Positions 12,426 to 23,014 of a stretch of 64,000 bases of DNA are shown here, in pieces. Location: contig OZ010800.1 in the NCBI GenBank assembly GCA_963932465.1, positions 32,490,852-32,554,851 on the forward strand, written 5' to 3'. Every line of letters starts with the position of its first letter. The stretch's first letter is position 1. Source of the stretch: Maratus speciosus (Eukaryota; Arthropoda; Arachnida; Araneae; Salticidae). The position numbers were made by a program, and so were the translations under genes. The notes beneath the pieces were generated by a model. That model searched no databases, had not been told where the DNA came from, and saw only the letters and a list, made by a program, of their open reading frames with translations.

Positions 12426-13299
12426 ATTTTATATCTTAGTCATTTTTTCATTAAAAATAAATAGATAATTAAAAACAATTCTTAAATCAAGGTTTACATG
12501 ATAGACAAAACAAGTAAATACTTGAAATACCATTTATAATAAAAATATATAGTCAAATAAAGACAACAATTTTTAATAAATTTCTTTTATTTGAAAGTAC
12601 AAGTTACAGAAACGAAATAAAATTTCTTCAGATTATAAATATTATTACATAATAAAATTTATTATTGAATATAATGATTACTATGTATAATAAATAAAAC
12701 AATATTAATATGTACCATAATGATCTATGATGATGTCACAATGTTTTGCAGAAAACTTTATTGATCTGAAGAAACAGGTATTTATATTTCTATCTGAAAG
12801 GAAGATAAAGCATTAGTAAAAATTGAGTAAAAATAAACTGTGCAACTAGCTAAATTGTGAACTATTAAGACAGTTTTTTGGAAAGAAGCGAGATAATCAT
12901 TTAATAACTGTCAGTTAGTATAATAATTAAGAAGTAATAAATAGTGCATCAAAACCAAAAGCATGTTCTTGACATGCCTAAAAAAGGGGAAAGAAAGAAA
13001 ATTCCAGTCCATTAATTGAAATAAAGGATACATAATCTAGTAAATAATATTTAGTGAGACAAAAATAATTGTCTAATTCAAACTGCTAAGAATATCAATA
13101 GATGGAAGACATACAAAATGCAAGCGATCCTATTAAAAAAGGAAATCTTTATTGTTTACACATCAAAATTTCTAAAAATATTACAAGAATGTGTATAGAG
13201 TATTGTATATTTACTTCTCATAAATAAGATAATCTTATTGTGTGGCTGACAGAACTGCTTTCAGGGAAGTCAAAACTCATACTAAATTTATAAAAGTTA

Positions 13300-15014
13300 G
13301 AACTTGTATGGCAAGACGGGGGGTCCATCTTCCGGTCCCAGGCCCTTTTCAGGCCCATATGTCGACGCAAGGAACCACCCGTGAAGCAAGCCCCGCGACG
13401 CGTCCCGAAGGTCGCCGCCAGACAAGCTCCAACAGAGCGGAACCCCGCGCCAACTCCGGTCAAACCGACACCGCTGCCCAGCGCACACGGTGACGGCTAT
13501 TCCCAAGAAGAGACGAACGGCCGCTACGACAGTCCTCACCACCCAGCTAGAAAAACCAAGTGGTCCCTAAACTTGGTTACTCGAGCCGGTAGACCCCGCA
13601 AACCATCGCAGGAACCAGACGCCTATAAAGACGCTGGGCCCACGGGCCGAACCGAGGCTTCCCGACCCGAATTTAATTTACGGACAGGCCCCCAAGATCA
13701 GATACCATTTTCCGGCAGAGACATTTTTGTGGGCCAGCCGATCGGAAAGTTAGTGAAGAGCCCCTAGCTTGAAAACCAGGGAGGACGGGGAAAATCCCTC
13801 CGGCCGTAAAGCGACCCAGCTCCTGGCTCTTCGCCCAGTCCACCCGGCTCAACCGACGGAACCCCTCGCGGATCACGCCGGGAGCCAGTTGGCCCAGACT
13901 AGGTGCCGTTAGCGACCCCAGGCGGGCACGGAAAGCTCCACCTAGACGGAATAGACTCCGCCTCGCTAGGGGGTTGGATGGAACGGAGTCCCGCCAGCCC
14001 CCACCGACTCGACTCCATCCTAGGACGGAGAAGCCAGCGGAGGGCGACAGAAGCCCGCCCACCACTACCTTACCTCACGGCCGTCGAGGGTACCCAGGCC
14101 CGAAGACCCCTGACCCCGTGCAGTGACCGACCGCTACCTTTGTTAGTGCGTTCGAAAGTTAGGTGGAGACACCTCTAGGTCCTCATCACCAGGCGAGGCA
14201 AACTCCGGTACCGCATAGACACGGAGGACCTGGATCGGACCAAGAGTTCACCTGAGGCACGATGAGCCGCCGCGTTACCGGCGAGCCTCCGGCCCGTTTC
14301 CCTGCGGGAATAGCGTTCGATGGTGGACCTGCCGGCCGACCCCCTCCCAAGGGTCACGGCACGACATGGAGCAACCAGAGCCACACTGGCCTCCCCACGC
14401 GACCGCTCCTTGGTCAACGGGGGCACCGCCAAACCCTACCACCCTAAGGGTCGACTCACAACTGCTCCAGCTGAGGTCCTCGGAGGGATGAGCCACCCAA
14501 GTCAAAAAGTAACCTGGGCGCTGTCCGTAACCCTCGCCCTTCGGTTGCTCCGGGAGTCCCTGCATGGCGTTCCCGCGAGCCCCGTCGTCACTAGCGAGCA
14601 CCGAGGACTTTCCACTACAAAGCCCTCACTCATACTTCAGGCTCCCTCTTAGTCAATTGGTGGATGGGGTCCTATCGCCTTAGCTATCCTTTGCCCAGAG
14701 TCACCACCCGGCCACCGCCGGCTCTGGGATCAGACTATGGAGTGTCGCTACCCGGCTTGGCCAGAGAACCCGGCTGCCGGGGGTAGAAGCACGTCAACAT
14801 CAAAACCGTGTCTACCCATGCACGACCTCCACTAACCGTGGCCACCGGACTCTTGGCCTGTCGACCGCAAGTCTCACTTGGAGGTGGCGAATCGTCCCCA
14901 TCCGGCCCCCTCGCATTCGTACACAACGAACTCTGCCGAGCTTCCGGTCTCCTCCCCCACTCAAGGGGTCGGTTCGGAACCACCCGGAGGGGCGGCCACG
15001 AACTTGTATGGCAA
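13300..15014. mobile_element. GC-rich 1.69 kb insertion with perfect 15-bp target duplication
   Basis: The 15-mer gaacttgtatggcaa occurs at 13300-13314 and again at 15000-15014, directly bracketing 13315-14999. Outside, the DNA is strongly AT-rich; inside, it is clearly GC-rich (near 60% by eye). No terminal inverted repeats, no LTRs and no poly(A) or simple-repeat tail were found in either orientation. A 15-bp duplication suits target-primed insertion by a LINE-type machinery, leaving a 5'-truncated retroelement or a retrocopied RNA. I looked for the conserved rRNA cores and did not see them. Origin unknown. Confidence 0.7.
13315..13767 (+). pseudogene. Open frame in the GC-rich insertion, possible Pol-polyprotein tail
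   Basis: A 151-codon frame is open from the first base of the insertion to a stop at 13767, as expected for a gene truncated at its 5' end. It is Pro/Arg/Lys-rich, and near its middle reads NLVTRAGRPRKPSQEP. That stretch recalls the basic TRxGRxxxPP tail that ends many Gypsy- and BEL-type polyproteins. GC-rich DNA has few stops, so the frame may be fortuitous; the motif is short. Confidence 0.2.
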
Positions 15015-17044
15015 ATGAGAGGTGCGTTCATACTATAATTAGTTTTATAAATATTCAGATCTTGGTGCAATAGTTCTTGCAGTTTTATGCAAAAATACAT
15101 GAATACAAAATTTATTATGATTCTATACATTAAATTCAGTAATACGGAAATAATAGGATTTCATCTTAAATATGATGTAATCAACATGACAACATAGAAT
15201 CATTACCTGTCATGGGATATCATTGAATTAATTACGTATGATAGGATTTAATAGACTGAAGAAAACTTTTATTAATATCTTTTTAAATTTTGATTTGATT
15301 TTCATAAAATTTGAAATGACTTGACAAAATTCTGCAACGATTATATATATATTAAATTTCAAACCATTTGGTTGGGTATTTTTTGCCCTGTTATATGCGA
15401 ACAGATGGACAAACCAGATGAAGACTATAGGTGCTACATATTTATATAGTTACAAACACATCTAAAAAGAGCTTAAAAAACACTATTTCTGTTTTCCTTT
15501 CATTCTGATAAAAATAACATTAAAATGACTTGAAATGGAATAAGTAATTTTTAAGGGGGAAAATAAGTTGTTTTATTTTTTCTGTATGAGAATAAATAAA
15601 ATTGTTAATTTCAGAATGAATGAGTTTGGGCCCACCCGAGCTCGAAGGATGGTACAAAAATGTAGTCCAAGCCCATATCGCTCATCTCTAGTAGTAACAC
15701 GAGAACCCTGAAACTAAATATTAAATCAACGGCAATGTTCTTTTCAAAATTCTTATTTGCATTTCAATACTTTGGATTTTTTTTTTTTTTTTGGCCTGGG
15801 TAACCTGAAGTCTAATTAAATATGTTTACTTTTTTTTTTCTTTGGTTGCAGTTTTTTTTTTTTTTCCTGAGGATACTTTTAATTTTGAAACAAGTTCTGA
15901 AACTGAAATTTTCCTCTGAAAAACTGCACCTGATATCAAGAGCAAAAAGATACCCAATTAGACATTGTCCTACGAAAAACAGAAAAAACAAGAAATTTGC
16001 AAAGTTGACATTGGTTTTATATTAGTGTGCAAGCATCTTTCCATGAGAGTTAACATAGTATAATTAATAATTAAACTTAAAATTTCGAACCCAAGATCAA
16101 TATTGAATTAATTATTAATAACATTAAAACTCTTCATTTCATGATTTGCATAGTAATATAAAAAATAATTTTAAAATATGGTACTTTTCTGTTAGTCGGC
16201 ACAGGCGATAAGTCAACAAATATTTTTACTTTGTCATCATTCGCATTGCATTCACTTAATTTTAAATATAAACCATTCACTCATTTCATTCTAATACGTG
16301 TCACATACATTTAAATACATGCCTTTCACTCATTTCGATTCAATTGCAGAAAAAAAAAAATATATCATCAAAATATTGTTTCTAATTTTCATGTACGTAA
16401 AAAAAAGCTGTTATTGGAAAGATTTGTACCCGAGTAACATAAAAGTACCAAAAATACTCTGAAGATAAATATAAGTATTAAATAGCTTAACCAGCATTAG
16501 TAATAGTCAGTGTAGCATAATTTAAATAGGAAAAATAAGAGAATATGCTTTCCACAAGTGGAAGAATTCAATAAAACACACTTACTTATATTACGCACTA
16601 TACATAAAGGTTATTTTTCCAAAAAAAGCATGGGGGGGGGGGGGAAGCAACCAAATGCAGCTAATGTGCAATATGTTTTACTAATAAACATCATTATTTT
16701 CCATATGTTATATTTATAAACTGCATTAATTACAACTAAATAAAATAACCAAACAATACAAGTGATAAATTTTATACATATGGTCATTTAAATTTCTCAA
16801 AACACTTTTGAACTAAATTCTGATTCAGTAGATATGAATATTATCATTAACATCTCAAAACTAATCTTTTGAGCTAAAAAAAAAACATTTAAAAAACTTT
16901 TACTTGCTAAGCTCATAATTTCTTAGTTAATTCATATTTAAAATAAAGTATGAAACTGTCGCTTACTTACAAAATATATTATAGGAAAAATGTAAATTCT
17001 GCGAGCGAAATCTAAACGCATTAAAAACATAAGAGCAAGACTTC

Positions 17045-17049
<5 letters not shown>

Positions 17050-17083
<34 letters not shown>
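17050..17083. repeat. Poly(T) run
   Basis: A homopolymer T tract, one of several in intron 1. Similar tracts occur at 8306-8335 and 17514-17534. Confidence 0.8.
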
Positions 17084-17084
<1 letters not shown>

Positions 17085-17191
17085 GGTTTAATGAACCTTG
17101 ACACAAAAATTTAGAAGACTTATTTCAAATTTTAGCATTTTATGGCACTGGATACGTATTAATTCCAATTTTGTTAGCCGTTGAATACTAA

Positions 17192-17602
17192 GGTCATTCC
17201 ATGGTAACTTACGTTATAATTTAAAACAATTTACAGCGGTAATTTCAGTAATATAACACCAAAAATTTTTCAAATGTAAAGTTGACATGATTTGTTTATT
17301 AAACCTATCCAAAGGTCAATTTGGATGAAAATTACCTAGAAAATGAAAATCATATTTTTTATGGCAACTTACGTTACTTTTTCAGTAATGTCAGTTACCA
17401 TAATAAATATAACTGGCAGAGTTCAAGAAAAAACACTAAAATTAGGTCATTTTCATCTAAATTTATCTTTGAATAGGTTTAATTAACAAATCATGTCAAC
17501 TTTGCATTGTGAATTTTTTTTTTTTTTTTTTTTTGGTCTTTTATTACTAAAATTACTGAAGTAAATTGTTCTAAATGTAACGTAAGTTACCATAGATGAC
17601 CC
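17192..17602. mobile_element. Palindromic MITE with repeated GTAACTTACGTTA boxes
   Basis: Arms of about 160 bp (17192-17345 and 17440-17602) are inverted copies with scattered differences, starting GGTCATNCNATGGTAACTT. The box aacttacgtta also recurs near 17364 in the loop. The shape (long inverted repeats, short centre, no gene) is that of a foldback MITE. Flanking target duplication not identified. Confidence 0.6.
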
Positions 17603-18188
17603 GGTGAATTACAAACATTGATTGAGCGAAACAAACAATATCACTTATTTTATTTTCCAGCTCAGAGCTTTATAAAAATTAATTACAATGTTGACGCATT
17701 TTAATTGAATTCTAAAATACACCATGTGCTCCTGATAATTTCAATAACTTATACTAATGAAATAAATAATTCATATCACTTCAAAGAATTGTAAATAAAC
17801 AACCCAAATTACAACAACAACATTGATAATAATAGTAATACATTTTAGATTAGTTAAATACATTAGATTATTACATATGCAGCTTAATATTTATTAAGCA
17901 AATAAAAACCATGATACTATCATAGATAATACATTTTATATTATTTCAATATTAATAATATTAAATAAAATATATGCAGTTTAATAACTATTAAGCTGAT
18001 ATTAAATTAAAATTATCCAGGTGTACGATTTTAAAAGTTTTTCAGAAATGGGAGAGGTATCATTTAATCATAGTTCACAGTTACGAAGCAATATATACAT
18101 AATCATATTCTCAAATATATACATTATTACTAATTAATTCCAGTGCTTAAATTGCTTATTTAATGCTGCAATCTTATTTTAGACAAAT

Positions 18189-18419
18189 CTAATTAGTTAT
18201 TCTAGCTTTCGTATAATTTCTGAATTTTTTTAAGTCTGAGCGACACATTTTTTGCAATATCAAATCCTTGAAAAATGTGTATAGGGGGGAGGGAGAGGTT
18301 AACTGCTTCCCACTAATAGAATACTCATACATACAATGTTTATATAAAACATACTTTACATATTTACATAAACTACATTTTTTTAATTGATCATTTAACG
18401 CCATTTTATAGATTAAAAT
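18189..18419 (-). CDS. Candidate last exon of a minus-strand gene, 71-aa frame
   Basis: On the minus strand a pyrimidine tract plus AG (ttttctttgcattag, AG at 18421-18420) opens an exon. Fifteen bases in, an ATG at 18404 in good context (AAAATGG) starts 71 codons ending at 18189. The frame is also open back to the acceptor and, in the joined model, to two ATGs at the end of the preceding exon. The product is basic and cysteine-containing, with KKCSLCKY and an HC 13 residues on from it, which could bind zinc, but it matches nothing I know. An ATTAAA signal follows at about 18163. Many upstream ATGs in earlier exons argue against efficient translation, so it may be a non-coding RNA. Confidence 0.25.
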   Translation of the reverse strand: MLIYKMALNDQLKKCSLCKYVKYVLYKHCMYEYSISGKQLTSPSPLYTFFKDLILQKMCRSDLKKFRNYTKARITN

Positions 18420-18596
18420 CTAATGCAAAGAAAACATTGATTAAAGAATAAAAGGAATTAAATAATAAATATTGTATTGAGAACAAAAATCTCTTAGATA
18501 CAGATTGATTTTGTGAGAAAAATGACGTATATAAAAGATAAAACAATGATAAATATAATACACAATATGCACTTTTTAGAAAAATGACTTACTTAC

Positions 18597-20240
18597 AATC
18601 ATCATACACAAATATTATTGAAGATTCATATCTTCAAAAAAGCATGCAAATCTCTTGATAGAATACTATTAATGTGAAAGTCGGGTCAACAGGCAATCGA
18701 CAAATATTCAGATAACTGTTGAAAATGTCCCATTGAAAACATCCTGCAATGTAAATAAATAAATAAATAAAAGACTATAATAATCCTAATAAACTAATAA
18801 AAACAACAAAATACAATGTAGAATGCATTTCAAAATCCCTCGTTCTAAGGAACAGAAAATAAATATATAAGAAAACTACATACTTACAGTCAGTCATACA
18901 AGTTAGTAATACTACTTTATTTATACGACAGTTCCTGATTGATGAATTTTAAGGGAAAACAACAAAAACAACACATAGTCCAAGATCATCAGACAATCCA
19001 CTTTCTTGCAGAAGATCACAAATGATAGTCACTTATTATAGAAGACTTCACACCTGCGATATCCTGAGAGCAAACTTGGTAAAATATGTATTTATCTTGG
19101 CACCAGCAGATTCTAATCTCTACCTCTAGTATAACTTTTATAGGTTTGAAAGTTTTTCAAACTCTTTCTGAAAAAAAAAAATAATTTACGAACTTTTCAA
19201 TCTTAAATCATCTCTTGTGGGGAAGTGGAGAGGAAAAATTCATGTTCTAGATTTTACAGTTTTAACATACTACTACTGATTAATTATTAAAGAAAATTTC
19301 AGAAAGATAAACATACAAGATATAAAATTTTAAAAAGAATAAGGGATGGTTTATAAATTATTAATAATAATTACAAGTAAAAACTTTATTTAAAAACAAG
19401 TTCGTACAATTTAAAAAAAGTTAAATTTTATATGTCATTAGAATTTTTTAGGGGGAGGATAAGAAGCTAAATACAATTCAAAGTCTTCATAATACTTTAG
19501 ACAGTACCGTACCATTGTAAAAATTGACACATTTAAAATTCATTAATATTAATGCAAATCATGTATGCAGAGTTTGCTATGATCAGTCAATTATATAAAA
19601 ATAATAGAGAAAACTTTGTGGTTAATTCAAAATTAATTCTACGGCTAAACATTTGTTGCTAGTTTTAGGATAAATTTAAAAATTGTCAGTACTAAAAATA
19701 CATTGAAATAGAATATCAAATAAAGACATGAAGGAAATCAAACTATTTACTCACAAAAAATGAATTACCATACATTATAATAGAACGACGATCGTATTAT
19801 ATTAATTTGTATTCATATACTATCAAATTTGTTTTTAAATTCATGCATATGAAACCAGGTTAATTTTAAAGAATTTGGAAATGAGGAACATAATTATCTA
19901 TTAACAAATGCATAGGCAGCGTTGTATGTAAATACAGGAAGGTGCAAATTAAAGAATTTACGAATACATCGTTTTATAGAGTTTGGTAATATAAAAAGCA
20001 ACATAGTTAACAAATTAATTTTAGTAGCGTAGTACGTAAATACATGAAAATAGTAACTTACGATTGTATAGCTTTATAAAAGAAACTTCTACCGTTATGA
20101 AACAATGTAGAGAAATGTTAAAAACCTCTGAAAAAACGTTACGTATCTTTAATTTGTAAATTCCTTATTAATTTCAAACAATTTTTAAAATCATAAGCTG
20201 TCGTCTGCTTCTTCGATCTTTTAAAATGGCGGAATACACA
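18597..20240 (-). ncRNA. Candidate spliced minus-strand transcript (exons 1-3)
   Basis: Exon ends inferred from splice signals on the minus strand. Exon 1 runs from about 20240 to 20062 and ends at a GTAAGTTAC donor. Exon 2 is 19167-18888, with acceptor tttttttttcag and donor GTAAGTATG. Exon 3 is 18743-18597, with acceptor tttacattgcag and donor GTAAGTAAG. Exon 4 begins at 18419. Intron lengths would be 894, 144 and 177 bases. All frames through exons 2 and 3 carry stops, so this part is untranslated or the whole RNA is non-coding. The transcript would lie antisense inside intron 1 of the receptor gene. Chance splice signals are common in such AT-rich DNA; the support is their consistent order and strength. 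Confidence 0.33.
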
Positions 20241-20262
20241 AAAATGAAGCACGTTGATTGGT
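20218..20262 (-). promoter_or_regulatory. CCAAT box and YY1-like element for the minus-strand unit
   Basis: Read on the minus strand, ccaatcaacg (about 20262-20253) is followed some 25 bases later by ccgccatttt (about 20232-20223), a YY1-like core that often sits at transcription starts. They lie just upstream of the proposed exon 1 and just beyond the end of repeat X2. Confidence 0.3.
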
Positions 20263-20279
20263 TGGGTCTAGTATTTTAA

Positions 20280-21836
20280 AGCCAAGGCCTAGACCATAGA
20301 GACCAAGCCTCGCAGATCACGCAGACCCTCCTAAACCCACGCTTGGCAGACCTCGCAGACCTTGTAGACCTGATAAGCCATAGTGTAAACGCAGCAGAAG
20401 AAGCCTCCGTAACAAGTTTCCCACATCTTTCAGTGGCTTGATTGTGACAAGGGAATAGTTTAATCTTAGATAAGATGTTTTCACTTGAATTTAGGATACA
20501 CTTTGTCACAATGTTATGATCTAAGAATTTAGTTAATGGTGGTTGTATCACGGTCACTTCAGCCTAACTTATAGAATCTATATAGACTTTGGCTTCAAAA
20601 CTTATCCGTATGTAAAAGATTTCTTGACTTTCGAGATTTTATTGTTCTGCGTAGTGCCAAAGCTCTTACATAGTATGTAAGAGTGTTGGCACTACGCATA
20701 ATAATAAAATCTTGAAAGTGAAGACATTCTTTACGTTCAAGTTACCTGAGATCAGGTACGTAAAGAATTTTTTGACTTTCGAGATTTTATTATTCTGCGC
20801 AGTGCCACTCTTATATAGTATGTATGAGTTTTGGCAATATGCAGAATAATAAAAGTTTCACGAAAACAAACGATCAAATTACCTGAGAGACCAAAGACTA
20901 TATCGATTTCATAAATTAGGCTGAAGTGACCGTGACAGAAACACCATTAACTAAGTTCTTAGATAATAACATTCTTACAAAGTGTACCCTAAATACAAAG
21001 GCAATAGATGAAGACATCTTACCTAAGATTAAACTATTCCCTTGACACAATCAAGCCGCTGAAAGATGTGTGAGACTTGTTATGGAGGCTTCTTCTGCTG
21101 TTTGTGGTCCTTTGAGACACCATGGATTCATTAAAACGTCTGGAGCCTCGGGAAAAAATGCCAGTTTTTGAAACCAAAAAACAGTATGGACTACTATAAA
21201 ATGGTAACTTCACTGCTTGTAAATGAAATGGTAAATTATTTTTACCTTATTGCTATAGTTCTTTAAGAATAATTTCAAATTATATTTTCTTACACAGGTT
21301 AAGTAAAACATGTAAAACAATTACAATTACCCAAATTTCATATATTTCAAATAAAAAGTATAGTTGTTGAGTTAGTATAATAAAAGCGAATTTGATATAA
21401 ATATTACATAATTTTACTATAAATATATAATAATAATAATAATAATTCGATGATCATCTTTTTAAATTAAATTAATAAAATAGTTTGTATATTTGAGGGG
21501 GAAAAAATGGAAAATGCACAGCTTTTACATTTTTTCTCAATATTCAATGACCTTGGGCCAGTATTTAATTTTAATATTTTTAAAAGATATTTTTTATTCA
21601 GAATGAGGATATAAAAGAGTAACTTTCCCACACCGCTCCATTTTGATTAGGAAAAGAATTTTTTTTTTTCCACAGGCGAGCGCTTTTAAGTTTTCTCTCA
21701 ATATTCAATGACCTTGGGGCTGTATTTAATATTAATATTTTTCAAAAATATTTTATATTCAGAATGATGATCTGATAGAGCAACTTTCCCACCCCGGCCA
21801 ATTTTGATTTGAAGAGAAAAAAAATTTCGCTCCACT
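20280..21836 (-). mobile_element. Repeat family X, copy 2 (inverted)
   Basis: Matches 5217-5359 and 8342-8960 in reverse orientation and ends at CGCTCCACTCTA (21836). The opposite end reads as repeated gcagacct words (20300-20370). The copy is itself interrupted by the foldback element at 20393-21105. No gene is preserved. Confidence 0.6.
20393..21105. mobile_element. Nested foldback element
   Basis: Outer arms of about 210 bp (20393-20600 and 20880-21105) are inverted copies beginning cagcagaagaagcctcc. Inside are two further hairpins (20610-20725 and 20755-20860), each with the block gagattttattnttctgcg and its complement. Family X copy 1 lacks this block (acaaacagtagaatgctgcg there), showing the pre-insertion state. 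Confidence 0.6.
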
Positions 21837-23014
21837 CTAATGTCTATGATAGTTAGAGTTGCAGTAAAGCTAGAGATCCTACCTACAAAACTTCCATGTT
21901 GTGTAATATTTAAACGGAGTTTCTGACTGTAAAATAGTCAATGAAACATCGTCTTCATTTTGAAAGACCTATCCAATAATATGCCACTCAATAGGGTGCG
22001 TAAAAATTTTTTTCGTCTCTACCACTATTTTGCATTTTATGGCCGCCATTTTGAATTTTTAAAAACAAAACCTAGTCTATAACTATCGGACAGTTAAGAC
22101 AAATCGATAGAGACCTCATTCATTAAAATCCATCCATAGTCAGTGGGGTTAGCGACAAATTTCACCAAAATATTTCACCTCTGGATACCAGTATGAGATT
22201 TGGCCCAGAGCTTATGTACATACTAAGAATAAAAAAATCATCGGTAGGCAATCGATCAGATGTCAAGACCTCCCCCCCCGGGGGGGGGTGTACCGCTGTT
22301 GAATGTCGTGTGACAGATATTGAGCACAATTTATTTTTTTAATACTTAATTTTCTACTAAAGCTTTAAAAAGTTTGTATATTATATAAAATATGCGTCCA
22401 ATGATCGTGTAAGATTTTATTGCAGAAATATTGATATTTACGGTATAAATGACCCATTTGAAAAAAAAAATTAAATTTTTTCTGTATTTTTCGAAAACCG
22501 CTTTTTTGAATAACCTGAAGGTATATTAAATCTTTGAAATTTTTATATGTTAAGAAAATCATTCTTATGTTCGCAGTGTTAAATTTTGATGTAGTTACAA
22601 TGATTTCTAGAATATAAAGGAATCAGATGAATATTTTCACTTTTGACAAAATTACACCTGCTAACAAATTATTTCATTTAATACTCAGAGAGGCTCTGTT
22701 CAGTACGCGCTATGCTCGCTAACACCCGTCCACATCCCGCAGGCTCTAAACAGACAAATTCGCACAGATTTAAAAAAGATTATCCTATTAGGCAAGTGTT
22801 GCGAACTCACACTCTTTACTCAACCGCGACCGCAACTGTCTGAACCAAAAAGAAAACAGAACAGAATGGAAACAAGAAGGAAATACAATGTTTGGCATTG
22901 AAATGAACAAATAAGACAATTAGAATGATTGAATAAAATTTTAAACCAGAACTTTAATATAAAAATTTTATACGGCAATTTAAGTTTAATGCTGTGTATT
23001 TGTAAATAGTGTAA

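Noticed and set aside
13315..14999. Ribosomal RNA gene fragment
   Set aside because: The GC contrast suggested rRNA, but none of the invariant 18S or 28S cores was found in either orientation.
13218..15130. Many overlapping long frames on both strands in the GC-rich block
   Set aside because: GC-rich DNA has few stop codons; the frames overlap in all phases and show no recognisable domains apart from one weak tail motif.
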